This document shows positions 55,112 through 64,000 of a DNA stretch of 64,000 nucleotides, one piece after another. The DNA lies in NCBI RefSeq assembly GCF_020544405.1, contig NZ_CP065410.1:5919501-5983500 (forward strand), given 5' to 3'. Source of the stretch: Pseudomonas sp. IAC-BECa141 (GTDB taxonomy: Bacteria; Pseudomonadota; Gammaproteobacteria; Pseudomonadales; Pseudomonadaceae). The translations under genes were made by a program, and so were the position numbers. The notes below the pieces were generated by a model. It saw nothing but the letters and a program-made list of their open reading frames with translations. It had not been told where the DNA came from and searched no databases. Each line of letters begins with the position of its first letter. Within the stretch, counting starts at the first letter, position 1.

Positions 55112-55771
55112 TTACTTTTTGGCCGCGATCATCGCCAAAAACGCCGGCATCGCTGCATCCTTGTCCGCCTCGATCTTCTGCACGTGCGGATTCTGCTCAA
55201 GCCGCTCCAGCAGCGCCCTGGCCTTCGGCATTTCCGCCAGCAAATCCAGACCGAACAGTTTGTGCCCCACCGCAGCCGCCAGCGGCACGCTGTAGAGGAA
55301 GTACAAATCCGCAATGCTCAGGCTGTCGCCCGCCACATACGGGTCGAACTTGCCGTGACGTCCCAGCGCCGCAAAACCCAGCAGCAATTCAGCCTTGGTT
55401 TTCTCTTTGATCGCCTCCGGCAGCGCCGTACCGAAAAACGCTTCGCCATAACAGGCACGGGCCGGCAGCTCGATATACAGCTCGATTTCCTTGGCCACTG
55501 CCAGCACCTGGGCACGGGCGAACGGTTCGGTCGGTAACAGCGGGACACCCTGCTGACTGCTTTCGAGGTATTCGAGCATCACCATCGTTTCGTTGATGTA
55601 ACCGCCTTCGGCCCCCAGCACCGGCACCTTGCCGCGCGGGCTGATGGCCAGAGATTCAGGCGTCGGCGTCGGGTAGAACGTGACCTCTTCGAACGGCAGG
55701 CCTTTTTCCAGCAGCGCCAGTTTGACCATGTTGTAGTAGTTGCTGACGGAGAATCCATAGAGCTTGAACAT
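55112..55771 (-). CDS. Glutathione S-transferase
   Basis: 219 aa from ATG 55771 with GGAGG 7 bases upstream; a GTG one codon earlier is too close to that site. Thioredoxin-like N-domain (MFKLYGFSVSNYYNMVKLAL, GKVPVLGAEGGYINET with cis-Pro and the glutathione-binding ET), helical C-domain with the GDSLSIADLYFLY N-capping box. Substrate unknown. Confidence 0.92.
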   Translation of the reverse strand: MFKLYGFSVSNYYNMVKLALLEKGLPFEEVTFYPTPTPESLAISPRGKVPVLGAEGGYINETMVMLEYLESSQQGVPLLPTEPFARAQVLAVAKEIELYIELPARACYGEAFFGTALPEAIKEKTKAELLLGFAALGRHGKFDPYVAGDSLSIADLYFLYSVPLAAAVGHKLFGLDLLAEMPKARALLERLEQNPHVQKIEADKDAAMPAFLAMIAAKK

Positions 55772-55894
55772 CACATAGCCTCCAGGCCGTGCGGGGTGGG
55801 CAGTGCCTGTTTATAGATCGCCCGGGGGATTCTCGCCAGCAGCATCACGCCGCTGAATGCGGGTAAACTGGCGCCTTTCCTTGAGGAGCCTGCC

Positions 55895-56179
55895 ATGAGC
55901 GAGCCGACTGACATCGACAATGATGAAGAAGAGTTCACCGAATCGACGCTGATCGAAGCGATCGAGAACCAGATCGAAAGCGACAACCCGCCAGCGGCCA
56001 AGGCAACCTTCAACAAGCTGACGCTGGTCGGCTACGAGCGCGAAGACATCCTGAACCTGATGGCCCATGTGCTGGCCTACGAAATCGATTCGATGCTCGA
56101 CGATGACCGCGCGTTCGATACCGAATGGTACGAAACCGCGCTGCGCGCATTGCCGGAACTGCCACCGGAAAAGCAGTAA
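55895..56179 (+). CDS. Small acidic conserved hypothetical protein
   Basis: 94 aa, very acidic N-terminus (SEPTDIDNDEEEFTESTLIE), predicted helical throughout, no cysteines and no signal peptide. GAGGAG ribosome site upstream. Similar short acidic proteins occur in pseudomonads, but I do not know a function. Confidence 0.75.
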   Translation: MSEPTDIDNDEEEFTESTLIEAIENQIESDNPPAAKATFNKLTLVGYEREDILNLMAHVLAYEIDSMLDDDRAFDTEWYETALRALPELPPEKQ

Positions 56180-56191
56180 CCGGTCTCGCCC

Positions 56192-56215
56192 TGTGGGAGC
56201 AGGCCTGCTCCCACA
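56192..56215. repeat. Single REP-like perfect palindrome
   Basis: 24-bp perfect palindrome with arm TGTGGGAGCAGG and no spacer, 12 bases after the stop of the preceding gene. GTGGGAGCAGGCCTGCTCCCAC is a known P. fluorescens REP variant. It could also act as a transcript-end stabilising hairpin. Confidence 0.75.
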
Positions 56216-56370
56216 CAATTTGTCATCCATCTCCACGGCCTTCTGCTGACCCCTGACTACACTGGAATCCACCCCGGGACGAAAACCCTGACACGCGCAC
56301 TGGACAGGCCGCGCCGGCAGGTTCACCTTAGGGGCGCTGTCGTCCAATTCCTAGAAAGTCTGGAGTCCTT

Positions 56371-56616
56371 ATGTCGCTTACCCCTGAGTTGGTTGCCGAA
56401 CTGGAAGTCCTCGCACTCTTCAACCTGGACAGTTCCCAGGAAGGTCTGAAAATTCATCAGACCGCTGCCCCGAAGCACATTGCCGCCGCACAACGCCTGT
56501 TTGAAAAAGAACTGACAGACCAGCCTGATGGCGGTTACCTGACCAGCCTCGGTCGCGATGCCGCACAAAACGTGCAAACCGTACTGACGATTCTCAAAGA
56601 GCAGCAAAACGCCTGA
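56371..56616 (+). CDS. TIGR02647 family protein
   Basis: 81 aa. Starts SLTPELVAELEVLALFNLDS, then the conserved GLKIHQTAAPKHIAAAQRLF and GGYLTSLGRDAAQNVQ. Winged-helix-like size and pattern suggest nucleic acid binding, but no role is established to my knowledge. TGGAG ribosome site upstream. Confidence 0.85.
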   Translation: MSLTPELVAELEVLALFNLDSSQEGLKIHQTAAPKHIAAAQRLFEKELTDQPDGGYLTSLGRDAAQNVQTVLTILKEQQNA

Positions 56617-56810
56617 TCCTCCCGACTTTGCCCACGGAAACCCCTGCCACGGGATTTCCGCGGGCCAGCCATGAACGTTGCCCATCGCCCAACGTTGGAA
56701 ATCTGACGTCAAAAAACAAATTCAGCTTAAAACTCCTGCTGCTCAGGCGCTAAACTCCCGGACACCCGAGACCCCTTGCCTCCGAGCCCTGCGCGCCGGT
56801 TTGAGCCGAC

Positions 56811-59654
56811 ATGACCCGCACCCATGAAATCCGCCCCGACCTGGACGAAGGCATCGACCGCAAGGTACTCAGCCAGCTACGTGCACGTTTTCTGAAACTC
56901 AATGAAGGTCGCCTGAACCGGGCACTGGAAGGCCTGTCGACGCGCCAGCAAAGTGTGCTGACGCTGCTGCCGCTGTTTTTTCACGTCAATCATCCGCTGT
57001 TGCCCGGTTATGTCTCGGGCGGTACGCCGGCCGGGCTGTCGAATTACGAACCGGACGCCGACGCGCTGGCCGAAGCCCAGCGCCTGACCCGCTCGTTCTC
57101 CTACAAACCGCGACACGGCAGCAACCCGCCTCGACCGATTCATGGGCTGTTCCTGATGGGCAGCCTCGGCACGCTGGCCCAGGCCGATCAGAGCGACATG
57201 GACGTTTGGGTCTGCCATGCCCCCGACCTGAGCGACAGTGAACTGGCCGAGCTGCGCAAGAAATGCCAGTTGCTCGAAACCTGGGCTGCCAGCCAAGGGG
57301 CAGAAGCGCATTTCTTCCTGATCGACCCGGTGCGCTTCGTCAAAGGCGACCGCGACACCCAGCTCAGCTCTGAAGATTGCGGCACCACCCAGCACTATCT
57401 GCTGCTGGACGAGTTCTATCGCACCGCGATCTGGCTCGCCGGGCGCACGCCGATCTGGTGGCTGGTGCCGGTCTACGAAGAACGCGCCTATGACGCGTAC
57501 ACCCACACCCTGATTTCCAAGCGGTTTATCCGCAACGATGAAACCCTCGACCTGGGGCCGATGGCGCACATTCCGCCGGGCGAGTTTGTCGGCGCCGGGC
57601 TGTGGCAACTGTTCAAGGGCATCGAATCGCCTTACAAATCGGTGCTCAAGCTGCTGCTGACCGAGGTCTACGCCAGCGAGCATCCACAGGTGCAATGCCT
57701 GAGCCTGCGCTTCAAGCAGGCCGTATTCGCCAACCGGCTGGACCTCGACGAGCTGGACCCGTACATGGTGGTTTACCGGCGGATCGAGGAATACCTCACG
57801 GCGCGCAACGAACCGGAGCGTCTGGAACTGGTGCGCCGGGCGCTGTACCTCAAGGTCAACCGCAAGCTCACCGGCAACACCCGCACCCAGAGCTGGCAGC
57901 GTTCACTGCTGGAACGACTGGCCAGCGAATGGCATTGGGACCAGCGGCAACTGGCACTGCTCGACAGCCGCAGCCAGTGGAAAGTCCGCCAGGTCAGCGC
58001 CGAGCGCCGGGCCCTGGTCAACGAGCTGAATTACAGCTACCGCTTTCTGACCCAGTTCGCCCGCACCGAACAGACCGTCAGCCTGATCAACAAGCGCGAC
58101 CTCAACGTTCTCGGCCGGCGCCTGTACGCCGCGTTCGAGCGCAAGGCGGACAAGGTCGAGTTCATCAATCCCGGCATCGCCCCGGATCTGGCCGAAGACA
58201 CCCTGACCCTGGTGCAATCGCCGAACAAAAAGGAACCGGGCCAAACCCAGTGGGGCCTGTACAACGGCAGCCTGACGGCGCTGGAGTGGGAACATTTCGC
58301 GCCGATCAAGCGCAGCCGCGAGTTGCTGGAACTGCTGACCTGGTGCCACCGCAACGGCGTGATCGACAGCAGCACCCGACTGGCCCTGCACCCCGGCACC
58401 AGCGACCTGAGCGAGTTCGAGCTGTTCAACCTGCTCGGCAGCCTGCAGCAATGCATCGCCCTGCCCTTGTCGACCGTTGCCGAAGAACCGCTGCTGCGCG
58501 CCGCCGTGCCGAGCGAAGTGCTGATGCTGGTGAATGTCGGGGTCGACCCGCTCAAGCATCACCGCGACCTGAACATCCTGATGACCACCGAGCGTACCGA
58601 TTCGCTGAGCTACGCCGGTGTGCGCGAGAACCTGGTGCTGACCCTGGATCAGGTCACGCTCAACAGCTGGAACGAGGTACTGGTCAACCGCTTTGACGGT
58701 CCGCATGCCTTGATGGACTGCCTGCGCGATTACCTCAACAACCTGCCGCGCGGACTGCAACAACCATCGCTGCGAGTGCGTTGCTTCTGTCACAACCGCG
58801 CGCAGTTCATCGCCCGCCGGGTGGAAGAAATCGTCGACACCGCGCAGACACTGCTGTTAAGCGATTTGAATCACCGCTACCTGATCCAGGTGCAGCAGCA
58901 CTATCACGTGCTGGAACTGGTGCCGGGCCAGGTCAGCCATGTGGCCCTCGCCACCCTGCCGGCGCTGCTTGATTACCTTGGTGAGGAACAGCCGCGCTAC
59001 AGCCCGCTGCACCTGGATCCGATGGCGCTGGAAGACCACGACCTGGCGCTGATCCTGCCGATGGGCCAGCCCGAATGCATTCAGGTGTTCTACCGGCTCA
59101 CCGAACAAACCGCCGAACTGTACGTACTCGACGAGTTCAACGCGCTGTGGCAGCAGCACTTGCCCTATCACGACGAGCAAAGCCTGTTGGTGCCGTTGCA
59201 GCGATTCCTGCAATCGATCCAGTTCCGCCGCGAAGCACTGCTGCCGATGGACTCGGGCCACGCCGTCAGCCTTGAAATCTTGTATTACCAGTTATTGCCA
59301 TCAGGGCCGGGACGCGCGCGACGGGTCGAAATGCGCCCGGCGCCGCAGACGCCGGTCAACAAACCGTTCTACGACGTGCAGGCGATCGTCGGTAAAGCCG
59401 CACCCGGCGAAGTGCAGGTCACGCTGTATTGCAATCAACGGGAATTCAGCGAGCTGGAACATGGCGACCAGCTGTTCAGCGTGGTCGCCCGGGAGATCGT
59501 CGGGCAGCGCCGGGAAACCGAGCGCTACCGCTGCTACATCACCGACCTCGACCTGTCGGGTGTGATCGGTGACGGGCAGAGTTCAAGCAATCTGTATCTG
59601 CGTTACAAGGCCGACCTGGAACGCTCTCTGAACGAGGCGCTCGAGCAGGTCTGA
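56811..59654 (+). CDS. cyaA: Class I adenylate cyclase
   Basis: 947 aa enterobacterial-type (class I) cytoplasmic adenylate cyclase, slightly longer than E. coli CyaA. Catalytic N-terminal half with LFLMGSLGTLAQADQSDMDVWVCH (near 107), the nucleotidyltransferase-like GS and DxD motif, and TPIWWLVPVYEERAYDAY. C-terminal regulatory half. Makes cAMP for Vfr/Crp control. Monocistronic, convergent with rnk. Confidence 0.95.
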   Translation: MTRTHEIRPDLDEGIDRKVLSQLRARFLKLNEGRLNRALEGLSTRQQSVLTLLPLFFHVNHPLLPGYVSGGTPAGLSNYEPDADALAEAQRLTRSFSYKPRHGSNPPRPIHGLFLMGSLGTLAQADQSDMDVWVCHAPDLSDSELAELRKKCQLLETWAASQGAEAHFFLIDPVRFVKGDRDTQLSSEDCGTTQHYLLLDEFYRTAIWLAGRTPIWWLVPVYEERAYDAYTHTLISKRFIRNDETLDLGPMAHIPPGEFVGAGLWQLFKGIESPYKSVLKLLLTEVYASEHPQVQCLSLRFKQAVFANRLDLDELDPYMVVYRRIEEYLTARNEPERLELVRRALYLKVNRKLTGNTRTQSWQRSLLERLASEWHWDQRQLALLDSRSQWKVRQVSAERRALVNELNYSYRFLTQFARTEQTVSLINKRDLNVLGRRLYAAFERKADKVEFINPGIAPDLAEDTLTLVQSPNKKEPGQTQWGLYNGSLTALEWEHFAPIKRSRELLELLTWCHRNGVIDSSTRLALHPGTSDLSEFELFNLLGSLQQCIALPLSTVAEEPLLRAAVPSEVLMLVNVGVDPLKHHRDLNILMTTERTDSLSYAGVRENLVLTLDQVTLNSWNEVLVNRFDGPHALMDCLRDYLNNLPRGLQQPSLRVRCFCHNRAQFIARRVEEIVDTAQTLLLSDLNHRYLIQVQQHYHVLELVPGQVSHVALATLPALLDYLGEEQPRYSPLHLDPMALEDHDLALILPMGQPECIQVFYRLTEQTAELYVLDEFNALWQQHLPYHDEQSLLVPLQRFLQSIQFRREALLPMDSGHAVSLEILYYQLLPSGPGRARRVEMRPAPQTPVNKPFYDVQAIVGKAAPGEVQVTLYCNQREFSELEHGDQLFSVVAREIVGQRRETERYRCYITDLDLSGVIGDGQSSSNLYLRYKADLERSLNEALEQV

Positions 59655-59660
59655 GGCGGG

Positions 59661-60071
59661 TTATTCCGGGAAGTCGCCGCCGTTGGCCGGCTGCGACTCG
59701 ACTTCCAGCAAGGTCAGTTTCAAGGTCTTGCCACCCGGTGCCGGCCAGTCGATGTGCTGACCGACTTTGAGGCCCAGGAGCGCACTGCCGACCGGGGCCA
59801 GGATCGAGACTTTGCCTTCGTCGGCGTTGGCGTGCTTCGGGTAGACCAGGGTCAGGTGGTAGTCCTTGCCACTGCTTTCTTCACGGCAGTGCACACGGGA
59901 ATTCATCGTCACGACATCGGCAGGCACTTCATCGTGACCGACCAGGGTATCGGCGCGGTCCAGTTCGGTTTGCAGCGCGATCACGCCCGGCAGCGAGTCA
60001 TCCAGGCTGTCGATCAGGCGCTCCAGACGTTGCACGTCCAGACGGGTAAGGGTGATGGAAGGTGCGGTCAT
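59661..60071 (-). CDS. rnk: Nucleoside diphosphate kinase regulator Rnk
   Basis: 136 aa. N-terminal helical arm (DVQRLERLIDSLDDSLPG), C-terminal GreA/GreB-like FKBP fold domain (GKVSILAPVGSALLGLKVGQ, WPAPGGKTLKLTLLEV). Binds RNA polymerase and influences Ndk and alginate in Pseudomonas. Ends 7 bases from the convergent cyaA stop. Confidence 0.93.
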   Translation of the reverse strand: MTAPSITLTRLDVQRLERLIDSLDDSLPGVIALQTELDRADTLVGHDEVPADVVTMNSRVHCREESSGKDYHLTLVYPKHANADEGKVSILAPVGSALLGLKVGQHIDWPAPGGKTLKLTLLEVESQPANGGDFPE

Positions 60072-60108
60072 GATCCGGGCAGACTCCTTTCTTCTGCACA
60101 CAAAAAAA

Positions 60109-60136
60109 GCAAAACCCCGCCAAAAAAGACGGGGTT
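60109..60136 (-). terminator. Terminator upstream of rnk, ending the cyaY-DUF1289 transcript
   Basis: On the minus strand AACCCCGTC and GGCGGGGTT pair (one G-T) around six T, then a T-rich tail. Lies between the DUF1289 stop and the rnk start, isolating rnk. Confidence 0.75.
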
Positions 60137-60199
60137 CTCACCAGGCCTCGATGGGTTGAGGCGTTTCCGGACACTATCACAGCTCAAAAAATATACAAG

Positions 60200-60424
60200 C
60201 TACGCTCCGGCGAGCTGCCGGCGCTGAGCCGCCTGCGCACAAATCACCCGACGGCGCTCGTCATCGGCCGAACGCCACTCGCGGATGTCTTCGACATGGC
60301 GCATGCAGCCGCGGCAGACCTTCTGCTCATCCAGCCGACAGACGCCGGTGCACGGCGAAGGCACGGCCGGGCTGACGTTGCTGTAGAGCGGCTTCGGCGG
60401 ACGGACGGGCGCGGTATCAGTCAC
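60200..60424 (-). CDS. DUF1289 cysteine-rich small protein
   Basis: 74 aa from GTG 60424, which lies 5 bases past the cyaY stop. Four cysteines in CTGVCRLDEQKVCRGCMR (about 25-42), the DUF1289 pattern and a likely metal or Fe-S site. Pairing with cyaY suggests iron or cluster metabolism; this is inference. Confidence 0.85.
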   Translation of the reverse strand: MTDTAPVRPPKPLYSNVSPAVPSPCTGVCRLDEQKVCRGCMRHVEDIREWRSADDERRRVICAQAAQRRQLAGA

Positions 60425-60428
60425 GAAA

Positions 60429-60761
60429 TCACAGGCCTTCGAAATCGAATTCGGTGCCGGCCTGCTGCTTGACGATGCGCTCCAGCATTTCGCCCAGCTG
60501 CTCTTCGCTCTTGTCGCACATCCAGCGTTCGCTTTCTTCGTCGTAGTCGAAGTGGAAACCACCGGACACTGCGGCCAGCCACAGCTGACGCAGCGGTTCC
60601 TGACGACTGAAGATCAGCTGGGTGCCGTTCTCGAACTTGACGGTCAGCACACCGGCCGAGTTCTCCATGTCGATGTCCATGTCGCTGTCGTCGAAGATGT
60701 CTTCCAGTTTTTCCTGGGTTTCATCGACCAGATCGTGGAAACGGGCTTCGGACAAACTCAT
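60429..60761 (-). CDS. cyaY: Frataxin homologue CyaY
   Basis: 110 aa frataxin fold: acidic first helix SLSEARFHDLVDETQEKLED with a DDSDMDIDMENS ridge for iron binding, then IFSRQEPLRQLWLAAVSGGF. Regulates iron-sulfur cluster assembly through IscS. Divergent from lptM by 239 bases. Confidence 0.95.
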   Translation of the reverse strand: MSLSEARFHDLVDETQEKLEDIFDDSDMDIDMENSAGVLTVKFENGTQLIFSRQEPLRQLWLAAVSGGFHFDYDEESERWMCDKSEEQLGEMLERIVKQQAGTEFDFEGL

Positions 60762-60960
60762 TGCGGCAACCTCAAAAAATGTCTGATCAGGCTCAAGCGC
60801 CGCAAGATACGGACGCTGCCGGCCGATTGCAAAGGATAACGACCAAGCGCCCTGCCCGGCGACGAAATATCCACCCGCCACGCGGGAAAAGTTTCCGCGC
60901 CGCAGCCCGAGCCCCGCCGGACGGGAGTTCCGTCGCATAGGCAAGCTGCCGGGTGGCCGG

Positions 60961-60966
60961 TATACT
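60961..60966 (+). promoter_or_regulatory. -10 element for lptM-lysA-dapF
   Basis: TATACT at 60961-60966, 34 bases before the lptM start. The -35 is not recognisable. Confidence 0.4.
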
Positions 60967-61000
60967 CCGGCGCAATTAACGCATATTCAAGGATTTCGCC

Positions 61001-61174
61001 ATGAAGCGCCTGATCTCTTCCATCGCTGCGATCGTCGCGGTTGCCTGCCTCGTTTCGGCTTGCGGTCAGAAAGGCCCGCTGTACCTGCCCGATGAAGATC
61101 AGGACCCGGCCGAGCAAGCCCAGTCTTCGCAAAAGCAGCCTGTCTCCAAGGCACACAAGCACGACGTTTACTAA
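61001..61174 (+). CDS. lptM: LPS translocon lipoprotein LptM (YifL)
   Basis: 57 aa. Lipobox LVSAC with Cys21 followed by the diagnostic GQKGPLYLP motif, then a disordered charged tail ending KHDVY. LptM stabilises LptD oxidation and assembly at the outer membrane. AAGGA ribosome site upstream. Conserved linkage lptM-lysA-dapF. Confidence 0.95.
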   Translation: MKRLISSIAAIVAVACLVSACGQKGPLYLPDEDQDPAEQAQSSQKQPVSKAHKHDVY

Positions 61175-61183
61175 GGGATCGCC

Positions 61184-62431
61184 ATGGACGCTTTTAACTA
61201 CCGTGGCGGGGAACTGTTCGCGGAAGGTGTGGCGCTGTCCGCCATCGCCGATCGCTTCGGCACACCGACCTACGTCTACTCCCGCGCCCACATCGAGGCC
61301 CAGTACCTGGCCTACGCCGATGCGCTGGCCGGCATGCCGCACCTGGTCTGCTTCGCGGTCAAGGCCAACTCCAACCTCGGTGTCCTGAATGTCCTGGCCC
61401 GCATTGGCGCCGGCTTCGACATCGTCTCCCGTGGCGAACTGGAACGCGTACTGGCCGCCGGCGGCAGCCCGGACAAGATCGTGTTCTCCGGCGTCGGCAA
61501 GACCCGTGACGACATGCGCCGCGCGCTGGAAGTCGGCGTGCATTGCTTCAACGTCGAATCCACCGACGAGCTCGAGCGCCTGCAGCTGGTCGCCGCCGAG
61601 CTGGGCGTTCGCGCGCCGATCTCGCTGCGCGTCAACCCGGACGTCGATGCCGGCACCCACCCGTACATTTCCACCGGTCTCAAAGAGAACAAGTTCGGCA
61701 TCGCCATCGCTGACGCCGAAGACGTGTACGTGCGTGCCGCGCACCTGCCGAACCTGGAAGTGGTCGGCGTTGACTGCCACATCGGTTCGCAACTGACCTC
61801 CCTGCCACCGTTCCTCGATGCCCTCGACCGCCTGCTGGATCTGGTCGATCGCCTCGGCGATTGCGGCATCCACCTGCGCCACATCGATCTCGGTGGCGGC
61901 CTGGGTGTGCGTTATCGCGATGAAGAGCCGCCATTGGCCGCCGATTACATCAAGGCCGTGCGCGAGCGTCTGGTCGGTCGCGACCTGGCACTGGTGTTCG
62001 AACCGGGCCGCTTCATCGTCGCCAACGCCGGCGTGCTGCTGACCCAGGTCGAGTACCTCAAGCACACCGAGCACAAAGACTTCGCCATCGTTGACGCGGC
62101 CATGAACGACCTGATCCGCCCGGCGCTGTACCAGGCCTGGATGGACGTGACCCCGGTCAAGCCACGCGAGACCGCTGCGCGTACCTACGACGTCGTCGGC
62201 CCGATCTGCGAAACCGGCGATTTCCTCGCCAAGGAACGCGAACTCGCGCTGGAAGAAGGCGATCTGCTGGCCGTCCACTCGGCCGGTGCCTACGGTTTCG
62301 TGATGAGCTCCAACTACAACACTCGCGGCCGTGCCGCCGAAGTGCTGGTGGATGGCGATCAGGCTTTTGAAGTGCGTCGCCGCGAGACCGTGGCCGAGCT
62401 GTTTGCCGGCGAAAGCCTGCTGCCGGAGTAA
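61184..62431 (+). CDS. lysA: Diaminopimelate decarboxylase
   Basis: 415 aa PLP enzyme, last step of lysine synthesis. PLP lysine in [13 protein letters not shown] (near 51), glycine-rich phosphate loop [22 protein letters not shown], and the active-site cysteine in [11 protein letters not shown] (near 345). Second gene of the lptM-lysA-dapF set. Confidence 0.97.
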   Translation: MDAFNYRGGELFAEGVALSAIADRFGTPTYVYSRAHIEAQYLAYADALAGMPHLVCFAVKANSNLGVLNVLARIGAGFDIVSRGELERVLAAGGSPDKIVFSGVGKTRDDMRRALEVGVHCFNVESTDELERLQLVAAELGVRAPISLRVNPDVDAGTHPYISTGLKENKFGIAIADAEDVYVRAAHLPNLEVVGVDCHIGSQLTSLPPFLDALDRLLDLVDRLGDCGIHLRHIDLGGGLGVRYRDEEPPLAADYIKAVRERLVGRDLALVFEPGRFIVANAGVLLTQVEYLKHTEHKDFAIVDAAMNDLIRPALYQAWMDVTPVKPRETAARTYDVVGPICETGDFLAKERELALEEGDLLAVHSAGAYGFVMSSNYNTRGRAAEVLVDGDQAFEVRRRETVAELFAGESLLPE

Positions 62432-62435
62432 CCCC

Positions 62436-63266
62436 ATGCTGCTGCGTTTTACCAAGATGCACGGCCTGGGCAACGACTTCATGGTCCTCGACCTGGTCAG
62501 CCAGCACGCGCACATTCAGCCCAAGCACGCAAAAATGTGGGGCGACCGGCACACCGGCATCGGTTTCGACCAGTTGCTGATCGTCGAGGCACCGAGCAAT
62601 CCGGACGTGGATTTCCGCTACCGGATCTTCAATTCCGACGGCTCCGAAGTGGAGCAGTGCGGCAACGGTGCGCGCTGCTTCGCCCGCTTCGTGCTCGACA
62701 AGCGCCTGACCGCCAAACGGAAGATCCGCGTCGAGACCAAGGGCGGCATCATTGAACTGGACGTGCGTAACGACGGCCAGATCGGCGTGAACATGGGCGC
62801 CCCGCGTCTGGTGCCGGCGGACATTCCGTTCCAGGCGCCGGAGCAGGCCCTGAGCTATCAGGTCGATGTCGACGGTACGCCGGTCGATCTGGCGGCGGTG
62901 TCCATGGGCAACCCCCATGCGGTGCTGCGGGTCAGCGATATCAACACTGCACCGGTGCATGAACTGGGGCCGAAAATCGAACACCATCCGCGCTTCCCGG
63001 CACGGGTCAACGTCGGTTTTCTCCAGGTCATCGATCGCCATCGCGCGCAACTGCGCGTGTGGGAACGCGGCGCCGGGGAAACCCAGGCCTGCGGCACCGG
63101 TGCCTGCGCTGCTGCTGTAGCGGCGATCAGTCAGGGGTGGATGGATTCGCCACTGCTGATCGACCTGCCGGGCGGGCGTCTGTCCATTGAATGGGCAGGC
63201 CCCGGCCAACCGGTGTTGATGACCGGCCCGGCAGTGCGCGTATACGAAGGACAAGTGCGTCTTTGA
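62436..63266 (+). CDS. dapF: Diaminopimelate epimerase
   Basis: 276 aa, 4 bases after lysA. Interconverts LL- and meso-diaminopimelate. Both catalytic cysteines are visible: [14 protein letters not shown] (near 73) and [12 protein letters not shown] (near 220). Start [20 protein letters not shown] is canonical. Confidence 0.97.
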   Translation: MLLRFTKMHGLGNDFMVLDLVSQHAHIQPKHAKMWGDRHTGIGFDQLLIVEAPSNPDVDFRYRIFNSDGSEVEQCGNGARCFARFVLDKRLTAKRKIRVETKGGIIELDVRNDGQIGVNMGAPRLVPADIPFQAPEQALSYQVDVDGTPVDLAAVSMGNPHAVLRVSDINTAPVHELGPKIEHHPRFPARVNVGFLQVIDRHRAQLRVWERGAGETQACGTGACAAAVAAISQGWMDSPLLIDLPGGRLSIEWAGPGQPVLMTGPAVRVYEGQVRL

Positions 63267-63279
63267 GTGAGCAGAAGCC

Positions 63280-64000
63280 ATGACCGATAAGCCTCAGGTA
63301 CCCGCCCGACAATCCGGTGAATCAGCGTCCGAGAGCCTGGAGGCGGCAGCGGTTGCCGCGTACCTGGAGGCTCATCCGGACTTCTTCGTCGAGCATGAAG
63401 AACTGCTGCCGTCCCTGCGCATCCCCCATCAACGCGGCGATACCGTCTCGCTGGTGGAGCGTCAGATGGCCATTCTGCGCGACCGCAACATCGAGATGCG
63501 TCATCGCCTCTCGCACCTGATGGACGTCGCCCGGGACAACGATCGCCTGTTCGACAAGACCCGTCGCCTGATTCTCGCCCTGATGGACGCTGCCACTCTG
63601 GAAGACGTGGTGATCAGCGTCGAAGACAGCCTGCGCCAGGATTTCCAGGTGCCCTTTGTCAGCCTGATCCTGCTCGGCGACAACCCGGCCCCGGTCGGTC
63701 GCTGGGTGACCCACGCCGATGCGCAAACCGCCATCGGCGGCCTGCTCACCGAAGGCAAGAGCGTCAGCGGCAGCCTGCGTGAACACGAGCTGGACTTCCT
63801 GTTCGGCGAAGAGCAACGCAAGCAGATCGGCTCCACCGCCGTAGTCGCCGTCAGCCATCAAGGCATCCACGGGATTCTGGCTATCGCCAGCCGTGATCCG
63901 CAGCACTACAAGAGCTCGGTCGGCACGCTGTTCCTCAGCTACATCGCCGAAGTCATGGGTCGCGTGCTGCCACGGGTCAACAGCTCCCTGCGCTCGGTAC
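63280..64000 (+). CDS. DUF484 family protein (3' end outside window)
   Basis: 240 codons visible from ATG 63280. N-terminal DUF484 segment VAAYLEAHPDFFVEHEELLP and LVERQMAILRDRNIEMRHRL coiled coil, then a GAF-like domain. In related genomes this gene sits between dapF and xerC, so xerC should follow. Its role is not established. Confidence 0.92.
   Translation, partial: MTDKPQVPARQSGESASESLEAAAVAAYLEAHPDFFVEHEELLPSLRIPHQRGDTVSLVERQMAILRDRNIEMRHRLSHLMDVARDNDRLFDKTRRLILALMDAATLEDVVISVEDSLRQDFQVPFVSLILLGDNPAPVGRWVTHADAQTAIGGLLTEGKSVSGSLREHELDFLFGEEQRKQIGSTAVVAVSHQGIHGILAIASRDPQHYKSSVGTLFLSYIAEVMGRVLPRVNSSLRSV

Noticed and set aside
60758..62515. 585-aa open frame antisense to lysA and lptM
   Set aside because: Spans several real genes and a promoter region on the other strand, with no family match.

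Overview
This window looks like an ordinary chromosomal stretch from a Pseudomonas of the P. fluorescens group. The G+C content is high, and the gene order ubiH-pepP-ygfB-zapA-6S RNA-fau, ubiD-(acyltransferase)-rho-trxA, ppx/ppk-hemB, algP-(FKBP)-algQ-dsbH-hemYXDC-algR-argH and cyaA-rnk-cyaY-lptM-lysA-dapF is the one I recall around PA5223-PA5279 of P. aeruginosa PAO1. REP-type palindromes of the kind common in P. fluorescens genomes are also present. I see no rRNA, tRNA, prophage, insertion sequence or CRISPR array.

Layout. 1-5.4 kb: ubiquinone hydroxylase (cut by the window edge), aminopeptidase P and YgfB on the minus strand; divergent zapA module, 6S RNA and 5-formyl-THF cyclo-ligase; a small membrane peptide; an EVE-domain protein. 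5.5-10.4 kb: a three-gene HlyD / RbbA-like / ABC-2 permease exporter. 10.4-15 kb: FliL-like periplasmic protein, quinone oxidoreductase, TonB-domain protein, GlpT, ChaC. 15-21.5 kb: ferredoxin-type flavin reductase overlapping ubiD, an OafA-type acyltransferase, rho and trxA. 21.6-25.5 kb: a FadR-type regulator divergent from a complete polar amino acid ABC importer. 25.7-30.5 kb: convergent ppx and ppk (polyphosphate breakdown and synthesis), then hemB. 30.7-35.9 kb: DedA, sterol-desaturase-like, ElbB, YaiI and an FTR1 iron permease fused to a cytochrome c domain.

36.0-40.8 kb is the least understood part: five consecutive genes for exported envelope proteins. They are two tandem COG3014 lipoproteins, a YcfL-like lipoprotein, an LpoB-like lipoprotein and a CsgG/LpoB-like periplasmic protein, followed by a strong terminator. 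This is my best candidate for an undescribed system, probably acting at the outer membrane-peptidoglycan interface.

40.8-47.9 kb: LysE exporter, MscS-like channel, ABC-F protein YheS, TIGR02444 protein, the histone-H1-like repeat protein AlgP, an FKBP isomerase, the anti-sigma-70 protein AlgQ/Rsd and DsbH. 48.1-53.1 kb: haem operon hemC-hemD-hemX-hemY and the response regulator algR, with no adjacent algZ/fimS kinase gene. 53.5-55 kb: argH, preceded by a 36-codon basic small ORF with a strong ribosome site that overlaps the argH start. 55-64 kb: glutathione transferase, two small conserved proteins, class I adenylate cyclase, Rnk, DUF1289, CyaY, LptM, LysA, DapF and the start of a DUF484 protein.

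Gene identities are from reading the translations and family motifs; no database search was run. Comparisons with other genomes are from memory.
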